This document shows positions 1-8,415 of a stretch of DNA of 64,000 nucleotides, piece after piece. The stretch is from Streptomyces sp. 150FB (GTDB lineage: Bacteria > Actinomycetota > Actinomycetes > Streptomycetales > Streptomycetaceae): positions 121,127 to 185,126 of the forward strand of contig NZ_JTHL01000001.1 in assembly GCF_000818195.1 (NCBI RefSeq), read 5' to 3'. Position 1 is the first letter of the stretch. Each line of letters opens with the position of its first letter. The notes under the pieces are model-generated. The model was not told where the DNA came from, made no database searches, and saw only the letters and a list, made by a program, of their open reading frames with translations. The position numbers and the translations under genes were made by a program.

Positions 1-157
1 CGGGCGGCGTTGTGCTGGCGCCGGCCGCGGGCGCCGACGAGTCAGGGGCACTGGAGGTGGAGACGGTGACCGAACCGCCCGGGTCGCACGCGGTCAGGGC
101 CAGCCCCGCGCTGACGAGCACGGCCGACAGGCCCCAACGGGCTGTTCTGGTACGCAC
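1..157 (-). CDS. lipoprotein N-terminus, cut by the window edge
   Basis: Only the first 52 codons are inside the window; the gene continues to the left. The frame opens with GTG at 157-155, preceded by an AGGA ribosome site about six bases upstream. It shows a basic start (VRTRTARWG), a hydrophobic stretch of about 14 residues, and the lipobox LTAC followed by an Asp, Gly, Ser, Thr and Pro-rich linker, which is the standard layout of an actinobacterial lipoprotein anchored on the outer face of the membrane. The functional domain lies outside the window, so no role can be assigned. Confidence 0.7.
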   Translation of the reverse strand, partial: MRTRTARWGLSAVLVSAGLALTACDPGGSVTVSTSSAPDSSAPAAGASTTPP

Positions 158-584
158 GGTGTCCTACTTTCACTTTGATGTCGTCGCCTCGATCCGGTGA
201 CGACGGGTGTGGTCCTCTCGGACACACACGATCACCAGCGGCAGGAGTGATCTTGGCATGCGCATTCCCCTGGATCGGCTCCTGTTACAACCTCGTGGCA
301 CAACGCCATAGACCTCACAACATTCGACGCCGGAGTGCGGGCTCGTGCACCCAGCCCGGGGGGCATGTGCCGGCGGATTGCCGGTTCGTTTCGCCCGGCA
401 TGGGGAGGGGGAAGCCGACGCATGCCGAGTGCGTCCTGTTGGATCGCACATGCCCGTGCCGGGCTAGCCTGACGGCCGCTCAAGTGATGATCACGGAGTG
501 ATCAACTAGGTCAACTGGTGCGCATCGGGGGCCATATGTCGTGGCAGCGCGCGAAGAGACCGATGGCTGAAGAAGGGGCAACCA
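158..584. other. non-coding stretch
   Basis: No frame here shows convincing coding character with a ribosome site. It is the promoter side of the leftward lipoprotein gene and the truncated upstream flank of the aminomutase relict. The only structure I see is the palindrome at 488-504. Confidence 0.5.
488..504. promoter_or_regulatory. 7-3-7 palindrome, possible operator
   Basis: TGATCAC, three bases, then GTGATCA form a perfect inverted repeat about 80 bases upstream of the aminomutase relict. It could be a binding site for a dimeric regulator such as a GntR or Lrp/MarR type. No regulator gene lies beside it. It may be a leftover of the lost promoter arrangement. Confidence 0.35.
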
Positions 585-1268
585 GTGCTGGCCGTACGGG
601 AGACGGGAGTCACTGACGTACAGAATCAGTTCATACTGCTGCGCGACGTCAACGACTCGACCCAGGCGCTGCCGGATCTGTGCTTCGCGCTGAGCGACGA
701 GGCATCGATCACGCCCTACTACTTCTACATGTGCGACAGGATCAAGCACGCTGAACACTGGCGGCTCTCCTTGCACAAGGCCCAGGACCTCCAGACGAGC
801 CTGCTGGGCCGGCTCCCCGGCTTCGCCACCCCGCGCATCGTCTGCGACGTCCCGTTGGTCGGCAGGCAATGGGTGCACCAGGTCAAGGAGTACGACCGTG
901 AACGCGGCGTCAGCTACTGGGACAAGAACTCCCGCCCCCTGCTCGACTCCAGCCACCCGCGGAACGGTTCCTACGTGTACTACGACCCCATCCACACGCT
1001 GCCCCAGGAAGGCCGCGCGTGGTGGGAGACATTCCGCTCCCACCACGACGAGTCCCTCGACACCGGCGACCTGGCCCAGACCACCACCCGCCGGCCGATT
1101 GGGCGGGTAACGGTACCCGGGTACGTACCGGTAGGGGCCTGGGGGTCCCCCGTCGAACAGCGACTCGCTACTCGCCCTTTTCCACCGGGGCGGGAGCCAG
1201 CTCGTCCGGGGGATACACCTCGGCCCCCGCAAGGGGAAACTGCACCATCACGCCACCGTTTGCGGTGA
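585..1268 (+). pseudogene. C-terminal relict of a KamA-family radical SAM aminomutase
   Basis: The first 150 or so residues match the C-terminal third of lysine/glutamate 2,3-aminomutases: VQNQFILLRDVND, then YYFYMCDRIKHAEHW, PRIVCDVP, VSYWDKN and a closing YYDPIHTLP-x5-WW segment. The family is normally above 400 residues and carries an N-terminal radical SAM CxxxCxxC cluster motif. That part is absent, and an in-frame stop (507-509) lies upstream of the remnant. After about base 1050 the reading frame runs into unrelated low-complexity sequence. I read it as a truncated, inactive gene. A functional role is very unlikely because the iron-sulfur site and the PLP-binding barrel half are missing. 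Confidence 0.75.
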
Positions 1269-1353
1269 TCATGACGACTTCCCCAACAACGTCTTCGGGA
1301 TGATCGGTCGGCACGACCGGAGTCACCTTGTCGCCTTCAACCCACTTAAGCAC
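1168..1353 (-). CDS. small hypothetical protein, 61 aa
   Basis: This short frame starts with GTG at 1353-1351 and has a good ribosome site (AGGAAGG) about nine bases upstream. The product is acidic and soluble. Its Val/Gly-rich beta pattern (KWVEGDKVTPVV, then EVVMITANGGVMVQF) resembles a small SH3- or KOW-like barrel of the type that follows GD-x-V motifs. No cysteines, membrane segment or catalytic motif is visible. It ends inside the 3' junk of the aminomutase relict and is followed on the same strand by the next gene's upstream side, so it stands alone. The function is unknown. The ribosome site and beta pattern are what make it credible. Confidence 0.55.
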   Translation of the reverse strand: MLKWVEGDKVTPVVPTDHPEDVVGEVVMITANGGVMVQFPLAGAEVYPPDELAPAPVEKGE

Positions 1354-1403
1354 TGATGTTCACCTTCCTGATTCCCCAAACCGGCCGAAGTCCCACGGTC
1401 GAC

Positions 1404-2402
1404 TCATGCTTCGTAGGCGAGCGCCCTCCGCAGATGGAAGTCCGCGACGTCGAGCATCCACTTCCGGTTCGGGAAGTCGCCCTCGGCGATGCGAAGCGGG
1501 CCGCCGACCAGGTCCAGGTGCATGACGTACTGGTAATACTCGACGCGCCGTGGGTCGAGGCCTGGGCTGCGGAGCGCCTCGTAGTGCGGGCCGAAGCGCA
1601 TCCGCATCCAGCAGTGCTCCACTTCGATGTCGGTGTACATCAACCCCTCGATGTCGATGATGACGGGCTCCCCCTCCGGCCCGACGAGCGTGTGTTCCGC
1701 GCAGAGCTCGCCATGGACCACGCCGAACTCTGTGCGCGGTTCGAGCGCGGCGTGCAGGGTGCGGAGCTTCTCCTCCAGCATCGCCTCGCCCTCGGCGGCG
1801 CGGGCGTCGCGGGGCACGGCGGTGGCGATGTTCACCAGCGCGTGCTCCAGATAGGCCTGCTCGCAGGTCGTGTCCGGCGGCGCGCCGCCGCCGTCGATCC
1901 ATGCCACCCGCCCGAACGCCGGCGCGCGGTACGCGTGCATGCGCCGAAGCATGTCGGAGAGCCGCGCGAGCGTGTGCCGGCCGGCGTCCGGATCGCGTTC
2001 CAACAGCGCCTCGAGCGTTCCGCCGCGGACGTCCTCCGCGACGGCGATGTCGGCCGGGTACAGATCCTTGCTGCGATCGGCGAGCAACAGCCGCGGCGAA
2101 CGAGCTCCGACCGCTTCCAGTCGACGGGTGGCGCCCTCGAAGAAGTCGATGCCGGAGGCGTGCGCGAACGGGTTCGACGGGTCGTCGTGGCCGGCGGGAA
2201 GCAGCCCGTCCCAGTAGTCCTCGTCGGCGTTCCAGACGTAGACGATCGTGCTCGCGCCGTCATCCAGGGTGACGCGGTAGACGCCCTTCTTGGTGCCGTT
2301 CAGCAGGCGGTCGACGGCGGCGACGCGGCGGTCGGTGCCGAAAACCTCCCGTATCACCGGGGTCAGTGTTTCGGCGTCGGCGAATTTACGTTCAGCGGTC
2401 AT
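1404..2402 (-). CDS. APH-fold phosphotransferase-like protein, catalytic loop altered
   Basis: The 332-residue protein follows the aminoglycoside/choline kinase (APH) layout: an N-lobe with VYRVTLDDG strands, a Glu-containing hinge (AVAEDVRGGTLE), a helical C-lobe and a catalytic region near residues 228-253. I chose the ATG at 2402 because GGGGGA precedes it at good spacing; a longer frame exists but lacks a site. The canonical HGDxxxxN catalytic loop reads HGELCAEHT (H230), so the catalytic Asp is Glu and the metal-binding Asn is His. The downstream metal-binding Asp is kept (IIDIEG, D250). Relatives phosphorylate small hydroxylated molecules such as drugs, choline or homoserine. Given the loop change, the activity is uncertain. 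Confidence 0.7.
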   Translation of the reverse strand: MTAERKFADAETLTPVIREVFGTDRRVAAVDRLLNGTKKGVYRVTLDDGASTIVYVWNADEDYWDGLLPAGHDDPSNPFAHASGIDFFEGATRRLEAVGARSPRLLLADRSKDLYPADIAVAEDVRGGTLEALLERDPDAGRHTLARLSDMLRRMHAYRAPAFGRVAWIDGGGAPPDTTCEQAYLEHALVNIATAVPRDARAAEGEAMLEEKLRTLHAALEPRTEFGVVHGELCAEHTLVGPEGEPVIIDIEGLMYTDIEVEHCWMRMRFGPHYEALRSPGLDPRRVEYYQYVMHLDLVGGPLRIAEGDFPNRKWMLDVADFHLRRALAYEA

Positions 2403-2871
2403 TCCCGGTCCCCCTTGAAGCGCCCGAGCCGATCCCTGGACAGCGGTTGCCAGGCTCCGCAGACGCGGACGCACCAGCATAGATGCCGGCCTGATGTCGC
2501 AATCAGGGCAAGCGGTAGGGGGCCCTCCCGGCGGCGCCGGGTCACTCCCAGCGCCTCCCGACAGCAGCCGGCCCCCGCCTTCGCACTGCTGCTGGGCCGC
2601 ACATCGAGGACATGGTGAACAGTCTGAAGGACAACAAGCCCTTCAGGGATGCTCACGAAGCGGGGCCGGACAATCGACGGGTCCGCCTTGCCGGCGTGCG
2701 TACCCGAAGGAGTGAACATGGAACTGGAGCTGCTGCCGCACGCCGGCGTCGCGCTGGGTCGCGTGCGGCGAGCGGGTTAGGGCCTGTTGCGACAGTGCTG
2801 GTAGGGACCGTCTCATCGACGGTCCGAAGGAAAGTCGGTGAGGTGCGGTCCGGTTCCGTGGCAGTCGGCGG
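2403..2871. other. intergenic stretch with one gene scrap
   Basis: No intact gene is visible. The stretch contains the short truncated reading frame at 2718-2780 and otherwise nothing recognisable. Confidence 0.5.
2718..2780 (+). pseudogene. 20-codon gene scrap with intact start region
   Basis: GAAGGAG sits seven bases before an ATG that opens MELELLPHAGVALG and stops after 20 residues. An opening of the type M-x-L-E-L-L-P-H-x-G-V is common at the start of longer Streptomyces hypothetical proteins, so this looks like the 5' end of a gene whose body was lost. A genuine 20-residue peptide cannot be excluded. Confidence 0.3.
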
Positions 2872-3438
2872 TCACTGACCTGAGAAAAGACGGTTTTCCA
2901 GCGCCCGGGGCAGTGGGTAGGGGCGCTCTGCGGGGAACAGTCGTTGGGCTTTCGCGGCATGCCCAGTCTGTATCAGGGAAGCAGCCTTGCGGATCTGTGG
3001 GGTGAGGTCGGTGAGACTGACAATCCAGTCGTAGGTGAACGTGTGAATCAGATGGCGGCCAATGCCGACCTGGATGCTGTAGTGGTTCAGCGCCGCCCCG
3101 CGCGGCGAGCGCTCCGGGTCCCATTGGACATGCACGGCAGCCTGGGCCACGGCCGCTGGGTCTGCGGTCGTGAGTGCGGCCCGGGACAGGGCCTCCTCCC
3201 AGCCCTCCCGCGTTATCCGCACCGCGAGAACACGCTCCTGACCGGGTTTGCGGGCCCAGTTGCTGCGGTGCATCAGCCACATGAACGACGGCTTGATCCA
3301 CGTCATTCTGTGGAATGAGAACGGCGTAACGAAGTGGCCTGCCCGCAGTGCCGCGTCGGCGATGGCAGGCACGTACGCCTGGTAGACCACGATCGTGCGG
3401 GCGTCGTAGTCGGCACGAATCTGATATTGGGGTGCCAT
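2872..3438 (-). CDS. DUF4291 family protein
   Basis: The 188-residue product has the DUF4291 hallmarks: [12 protein letters not shown] near the N-terminus, [20 protein letters not shown] around residues 40-60, then a [15 protein letters not shown] segment and a [12 protein letters not shown] core strand. The start at 3438 ([12 protein letters not shown]) is where family homology begins. An in-frame extension upstream to 3564 is compositionally poor and is treated as non-coding. The ribosome site is weak (GGCAGGG). The biochemical function of DUF4291 is not established. The gene is intact and isolated; its neighbour at 3585 runs the same way with about 150 bases between them. Confidence 0.85.
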   Translation of the reverse strand: MAPQYQIRADYDARTIVVYQAYVPAIADAALRAGHFVTPFSFHRMTWIKPSFMWLMHRSNWARKPGQERVLAVRITREGWEEALSRAALTTADPAAVAQAAVHVQWDPERSPRGAALNHYSIQVGIGRHLIHTFTYDWIVSLTDLTPQIRKAASLIQTGHAAKAQRLFPAERPYPLPRALENRLFSGQ

Positions 3439-3584
3439 GCGCCGCACCCTGCCATCCGTCTCATCGGCCTCGCGAGTCGTTTTCTCACAGTGGCCGCGCA
3501 GCCGGTCGCGAAAGTGCTGTTCACAGCCACTCGTTGACAGCCGCGACGAGGACGATCGCTTCATGGCGCACTCGTACGCCTGCC

Positions 3585-4274
3585 TTAAGCGAGTCCCCCA
3601 TAGGTCACTGTCCTTCCCGGACCGGTCTCCTGGGAGACGCGTTCGGCCAACTCCCGTCCCCAGCAGTCCAGTTCCCGCCGCCGCGCGTCATCACTGTCCT
3701 CGTCGCGGTCCCGCAGGTACAGATTCATTCCCGCGTCGAAATCCGTCGACCACTGGTACAGATCGTCCACCAGCCCGTCGGAGAGGTGGAGAGCCGCGGC
3801 CGGATCATCCGGTGCGAAGTCCCCGAATCCCTCCGCCCTGAGCGGATACCACTTGAACTCCGCTTCGACGGTGATGCGGACCGGGTGCGGAGGGGTGCCG
3901 TGTTCGTCAAGGATCCAGTGCAGCCGTCGGCACCCCCAGCACACGACTTTCAGCGTGCCGTGAGCCTCGTCCCAGTAGTGCACCACCCACTGGGGACCGA
4001 GATGCGTCGCAAGGGACTGGGCGACGGCCAGACCGTCGCGCGCATGCCGACGCCGCTCCGGCCCGGGCACGGACCCACCCTGCGGACGCGCACGGGACCA
4101 TACCTCCACCTCGCCGGCCAGCGCGTCGGAAAGCCCCAGGAAAGGGTCGTCCGCAGGAAGGTTGCGAGTGAAGGCTCCCAGGTCATCACGACCTGCCTCG
4201 TCTGTCGTGTACAGAGCGGATGCCCCCGCCTGCGCGCGGAGGAGCAGGTGGCGTGGTCCATCGGTGTGATTCAT
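3585..4274 (-). CDS. hypothetical protein, 229 aa
   Basis: I chose the ATG at 4274 ([17 protein letters not shown]) because GGGAG lies about ten bases upstream and the composition becomes protein-like there. The product is acidic and soluble, with many Trp and aromatic residues in the second half ([20 protein letters not shown], then [15 protein letters not shown]) and an acidic, Arg-rich C-terminus. A CWGC pair is present but there is no second Cys pair to complete a zinc site. I do not recognise a family. No signal peptide or membrane segment is visible. Confidence 0.6.
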   Translation of the reverse strand: MNHTDGPRHLLLRAQAGASALYTTDEAGRDDLGAFTRNLPADDPFLGLSDALAGEVEVWSRARPQGGSVPGPERRRHARDGLAVAQSLATHLGPQWVVHYWDEAHGTLKVVCWGCRRLHWILDEHGTPPHPVRITVEAEFKWYPLRAEGFGDFAPDDPAAALHLSDGLVDDLYQWSTDFDAGMNLYLRDRDEDSDDARRRELDCWGRELAERVSQETGPGRTVTYGGLA

Positions 4275-4293
4275 GCCGTGTTCGCTCCCAATA

Positions 4294-4428
4294 ATGAATC
4301 CGTTGTCCCCGACACTGATAACAACTCGATGGGTCGAACGGGCCGTGGACAAGGCGCTGTTGGCGGTCGACCGGCGAGTGGCGATCCGCGTCGCCCGGCC
4401 CGGATCCGGACAGGGGGACGACCGATGA
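4294..4428 (+). CDS. small basic ORF, 44 aa, overlapping the next small ORF
   Basis: ATG at 4294 opens a 44-residue frame with a Val/Ala/Arg-rich amphipathic core (WVERAVDKALLAVDRRVAIR) and stops in an ATGA overlap with the following 27-residue frame. There is no clear ribosome site for this one. The coupled layout and amphipathic helix hint at a small two-gene unit. It could equally be the tail end of a deleted gene. Confidence 0.3.
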   Translation: MNPLSPTLITTRWVERAVDKALLAVDRRVAIRVARPGSGQGDDR

Positions 4429-4508
4429 CTGAGCAGGACACACCGCCCGGCCCACCCGCCTGGATCATGCCGTCCTTCCCCGAGGCTGACGAGGCGCGGA
4501 AGTGGTAG
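4425..4508 (+). CDS. small ORF, 27 aa, possible coupled peptide
   Basis: ATG at 4425 is preceded by GGGGGA at good distance and overlaps the previous stop as ATGA. The peptide is Pro-rich at the start and acidic at the end (MTEQDTPPGPPAWIMPSF). The spacing is what supports translation. No family is recognised, and it may be a remnant. Confidence 0.3.
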   Translation: MTEQDTPPGPPAWIMPSFPEADEARKW

Positions 4509-4717
4509 GAGACCGTGCGGGTCGTGATGACCAGCGCTGCCCTCTGAGTGGCCGACAGTTCGGCATCCTGGACAACACATTCCTCCGTGTGGTCCGGCCG
4601 TGAGAGTAACCGGCTGGGGGATGGGACTCCCGGCTGGGCAGGCTCGGGTCATGAGTGGACCGGTCAGCCTCGTAGTTCACCACGCTCGCCCACGCGCCGC
4701 GGAAGAGACCTCCGCTG

Positions 4718-5227
4718 TCAGGCAGTTCGGCCCAGCGAGCTGATCATGAAGGTGCACGAGTCCGCCATGTGGTGCAGGACGCCCTCGTCGTCCCGGTAGG
4801 TGTAGCGGTCGACATACGAGGTGAAGGGCCGGTACCCCAGCCGCCGGTACAGCGCCGCGGCACGGATGTTGTCTGTTCTCACACCCATGCCCAGCCGTCG
4901 CATCCCGCGTTCCCGTGCCCGGTCCTCGGCCGTGCGGATGAAAGCCGTGCCGATACCCTGCGAACGCAGCGACGCCGGCCACACGAAGAGCCCGTTGATC
5001 TCCGGGCAGTTCACCACGGCTCCCCGCACTTCGGAAGCGGCGCACCCGTCCCAGCGCACCTCGCACGTACCGACCGGTCGCCCGTCCTGCCACGCGATCA
5101 GGTATGTACCGACCCCCGTGCGCTGCCTCGCGTACCGCTGGGCATGATTCGCCGTCACCGATTCGGACGGCAGGACCACGTCGAGCACTGCCACGTCCTG
5201 CTCCCGGCAGTCGGCGATACGCGTCAT
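4718..5227 (-). CDS. GNAT family N-acetyltransferase
   Basis: The 169-residue protein is a single GNAT domain. Residues near 85-100 hold the acetyl-CoA loop (LRSQGIGTAFI, matching the Q/RxxGxG/A rule), followed by the alpha helix and the typical beta-bulge NIRAAALYRRLGYRPF. I took the ATG at 5227 because GGGGAGGT precedes it at standard spacing. It would transfer acetyl from acetyl-CoA to an amine of an unknown small molecule or protein N-terminus. It stands alone between non-coding stretches, so context gives no substrate. Confidence 0.8.
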   Translation of the reverse strand: MTRIADCREQDVAVLDVVLPSESVTANHAQRYARQRTGVGTYLIAWQDGRPVGTCEVRWDGCAASEVRGAVVNCPEINGLFVWPASLRSQGIGTAFIRTAEDRARERGMRRLGMGVRTDNIRAAALYRRLGYRPFTSYVDRYTYRDDEGVLHHMADSCTFMISSLGRTA

Positions 5228-5564
5228 CTCGCCCACCTCCCCTGGGTACCTGACAACCGCAGGCAATGATCGTACGCACTCACCTTGGACACTTCACCCC
5301 CTTATGGCCCCCGAGGCTCTGTAGGTCAGTCCCCCGGCGCGGGCCAGGGGACATGGCTTCGGTTTGCGGCGGACGGATCAGGTCGCCCAGGTCGCGGGCG
5401 CACCGTGGTCCGGATGGGGAACGGCGCCGAATCGCGGTGATCGTGACGGCACCGAGCTCGCTGGCCGATGCCCAGACCACGCGCCGGGCGTGAGGCCGGT
5501 GGCGCCAGTCACGGGGGAACATTCCTAGAAGACGCCCGGGAGTTGAGCTTGTGACACTGCGTCT
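5228..5564. other. intergenic, no feature seen
   Basis: This is a promoter-side region shared by the leftward GNAT and the rightward broken methyltransferase. Short frames exist but none has both a start signal and recognisable content. Confidence 0.4.
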
Positions 5565-6394
5565 ATGCAAAAAGACCAGGATGAGTCCCCACTGACGCTC
5601 CTTCACTGGCCGAGGTACGGCGTTGACGCTCCAGCGTTCCCGGCGGTACGCGGCGCCGTCGGCACGGTCTGCTACCTGGCCGCCGCCAAGTGGCGGCCAG
5701 GACGGAACGCGGTGGTGACCGCGGGAACGGTACTGCTTGCCCACACCGGCATTTACCTGCACACCACACTGCACGGCAAACTGCGCATTGGGAGGCGGGA
5801 GCTGGACAAGGCCGGCTTGAAGGTAACGAGCTGCTCCTGGACCTGGGCTGCGGTCGCGGCGCGGTGCTGATCGAGGCGGCCAGACGGCTGCCGACGGGAC
5901 ACGCCGTGGGCGTGGACCTGTGGTCCGGAACGGACCAGAGCGGCAACCGGCCCGAAGTCACCCTCGCCAACGCCGCTGCGGCAGGGGTCGCCGACCGGGT
6001 GGAAGTGCGTACGGCCGACATGGCCGCGTTGCCTTGCGCGGACGGCTCCTTCGACGTCGTGACGAGCGCGCTGGCGATCCACAACATCCCGTCGCCCGAA
6101 GGGCGATACCGCGCGGTGGACGAAGCCATGCGGGTGCTGCGCCCGGGCGGGCAGTTGCTCGTGGCCGACTTCTGGCCCATGGCCAGGAAGTACGCCGCGC
6201 ACATCGGCCAGGGCACGTTACGCGGACTCGGCCCCGGGTACTGGTACGGCGGCCCGTGGCTCGGCATCACACTGCTGCACGCCGTCAAAGGTCGCTACAC
6301 GGACGGCCCTTCTAGCGCTCGTGGCGACTCTGGACTTCGTACTGGTCGCCCCAGCGCGGGCGGTGTCGGCAGCCCCGAAGTCGGGGTCGACTGA
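5565..6394 (+). pseudogene. class I SAM methyltransferase broken by frameshift
   Basis: The first part (from ATG 5565) encodes a hydrophobic N-terminal region including a membrane-like stretch (AVVTAGTVLLAHTGIYLHT), then enters the methyltransferase in the wrong frame near base 5826. The next frame continues with motif I LLLDLGCGRGA, motif II ADRVEVRTADM, LPCADGSFDVVTSALAIH and RPGGQLLVADF, in perfect family order. Losing one base in a short G run at about 5825-5828 explains the break. A second shift near 6300 is likely, since another frame there encodes a hydrophobic tail (LLALVATLDFVLVAPA). Related proteins are single chains of about 270 residues. Sequencing error is an alternative, but two shifts favour decay. 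Confidence 0.7.
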
Positions 6395-6451
6395 GGGGTT
6401 CCCCTCCTGGGCCGCACGGCCCCTGGGGCTCACGTACGACGCACCAGCTCG

Positions 6452-6709
6452 TCAGTCGTCCTCCGGTTCGAGCTCGAACCGGAAGTAGATGCTCAGCACG
6501 TAGGGCGCGTCTTCGTCGTGCTGGTAATCCCACGAGACGTCCACCAGGAAGACTTCATGCGCGCCCACCCACTCCTGAGCCGTCTTGAAGGCGTCAGCGG
6601 CGGTTGTGGCGGGGAAGAACTTCCTGGCCACGGGATGCACCTGGGTATCGGCATCCGAGTCGTCGAAACCCTCCGGAACGTCCAGGCAGAGACCGGGATC
6701 GAACTCCAT
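6452..6709 (-). CDS. small acidic hypothetical protein, 85 aa
   Basis: ATG at 6709 follows an AAGGG site. The product is very acidic (C-terminus ELEPEDD), contains several Trp, Tyr and Phe residues and is predicted soluble (EFDPGLCLDVPEG, then FLVDVSWDYQHDED). The pattern of a short alpha segment (AADAFKTAQEWVGAHE) followed by beta strands suggests a small alpha/beta fold. No family recognised. It converges on the broken methyltransferase. Confidence 0.6.
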   Translation of the reverse strand: MEFDPGLCLDVPEGFDDSDADTQVHPVARKFFPATTAADAFKTAQEWVGAHEVFLVDVSWDYQHDEDAPYVLSIYFRFELEPEDD

Positions 6710-7097
6710 GGAAGCGCCCTTTCCAATCGGTCAGCGGTACTACCCGTCGGCAGAGGCCGATCCTCTGCACACGCCACCCGGTAGGACTGCCGCAACCCCC
6801 GGAACGGTTGCCTCGGGCGGACGCCGGCAAGGTGTCGCGGCCCTTGATGATCCGGCGGTGCGGAAAGGTGGAGAAAGCACGCATGCCCACAGGGGAAAAG
6901 GGTGGGGCGTCGGTAACTGTCTCTTCTTCTCTGCCAGATCGACAGTCACCGACATCTCCGGATTTCCCGGCGTCCGCTCCGCCGCCGGCTCGCCAGGACG
7001 GCTCGCGCTCCTGGGTCGCTCTGCGGACACACATTTGCCAGGCGCATGCCAGGAATGGCTGCTCGTAGCATGGCGATCGGACTGAGCGCCTCTTGTG
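6710..7097. other. intergenic, no feature seen
   Basis: Frames on both strands here are low-complexity Arg/Pro/Gly translations without ribosome sites. Nothing is recognisable. Confidence 0.4.
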
Positions 7098-7322
7098 TCA
7101 CGCCGCTTCGCCTCGACGGTGGGCTGCCTCGTCCGGCTCACCGATCGGCCTTGTGATCGTGTCGTCCCCGACGGACGCCCGCTCCTCAATGAGCCCGTCT
7201 GCGAGCACGCTTTCGTGGCATGCCTCGCATTGGTAGTGCTCGTCGTCGACTTCGACCAGCGCATCGGCCGCCGCCCGTTCCCCGCAGCTCGCGCATACCC
7301 GCTCTCCACCAATGTCGCCCAT
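7098..7322 (-). CDS. small Cys-pair (zinc-ribbon-like) protein, 74 aa
   Basis: The frame encodes two Cys pairs, CASC near residue 10 and CEAC near residue 32, each followed by Gly or His, with an acidic linker between them. That is the layout of a small treble-clef or zinc-ribbon protein. The C-terminal half is acidic and probably disordered. The ATG at 7322 has no strong ribosome site, which lowers confidence. It is possibly a DNA- or protein-binding accessory factor; no partner is adjacent. Confidence 0.45.
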   Translation of the reverse strand: MGDIGGERVCASCGERAAADALVEVDDEHYQCEACHESVLADGLIEERASVGDDTITRPIGEPDEAAHRRGEAA

Positions 7323-8117
7323 GCATTTAACGGTCCGTCAACGTCTGGGTGTGCGAAAGGGTGCCGGGATGGGCGCACGAGCGCTCGGCCCCGGCTCACC
7401 GCCCGTACAGTCTCACCGGTCACGCTCGGCTCACCAGCAGTTTGCCCTTCGTGGCACCGCGGGACGGGCGCACTTCCCCGGGGCGAGGCTGTGGCCACAA
7501 CATCAGAGGCAACAAGTGACCGTCCTCGCCGACTGCCACACGGTGGCGTGACCAGCCACGCTGCGCGAATGCGCGAATGACCGATAACACCGCCGCCTCT
7601 TCCCTGGCAGATCCGTCCCTCTGCACTGCCGCCGCCCGTTGGCGGCGGCGTTACGGAGAGCGGCACGGACACAGACCACCACCTCGCGGACGAAGCTGCG
7701 TCAGCAGCTCGGCTCCGCGCTGCCCCCGGATCGGCGCCGCTGATCAGGTCCAGGTCCTGATCCTCGTCGTACGCTCGGCACCATCGGATGAACCGTACTG
7801 CCCACGCCCCTGCCCGCCGGCAGCCCCATCACCTTGTCGGCCTTCCGCAGCCGCGGCCGCGAAACTTGGCCTGGAACTGCCCGACGACAGTACCGATCTA
7901 CGCAACGTCCTGAACACGGACGCCCAGCAACCGCACAACCCGTGGCTCCGCCGATGACCATGCGTGGTGGCCGATCCTGATCCAGCCATCGCCACACCAC
8001 CCCGCTCGCTCCAGCCCGTTGACGACCACGGGCATCGCCCGGTGATAGCCGACGGCCGTGATACCTCGTCCCGGAATCTTGATGCCATCAGACGTTCAGG
8101 CGCGCTGTGGGCTCGCG
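7323..8117. other. long non-coding or decayed stretch
   Basis: About 800 bases with no credible gene. Open frames on both strands lack start signals and homology that I can recognise. It merges at its right end with the tail of a decayed transporter gene, so it is probably a deletion scar or degraded DNA. Confidence 0.45.
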
Positions 8118-8415
8118 TCAACTGGCATCGGCATCGACGGTTGCCCTGACCTGCTGTGCCTGATCGGTCCGGGCCGACTTGAGCAGGAGGGCCAGGGCAG
8201 CGGTGCCTACGCTGCCCCCCGGCCACGACGTAGAAGGCGGGGCGGTAGCCGTCGACAACGGCTAAGCCACCGTCGGCCCGGCTGTGGCTGGTGCCCCCGG
8301 CTGAAATGGTAATGAGGGCGGCGAGGCCCAGCACGGCGCCGAGGTGCCGGCACATGTTGATCAGGCCGGAGGCGAGACCCGCGTTGCGTGGGGCGACACC
8401 CGTGGGGGGGATGGT
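8118..8415 (-). pseudogene. C-terminal relict of an MFS (DHA2-type) drug transporter
   Basis: Read leftward, the first part gives GVAPRNAGLASGLINMCRHLG and AVLGLAALITISA, the characteristic late transmembrane segments of EmrB/QacA-type exporters, then a DGYRPAFYVVAG segment. A one-base shift in a G run near 8217 moves the rest (VGTAALALLLKSAR, ending at the TGA 8120-8118) into another frame. The remaining 400 or so residues of the transporter are absent: the lectin gene begins immediately upstream. The fragment is inactive. Confidence 0.75.

Noticed and set aside
6740..7672. Leftward 310-codon frame
   Set aside because: Low-complexity translation, no ribosome site, and it overlaps the better-supported Cys-pair gene.
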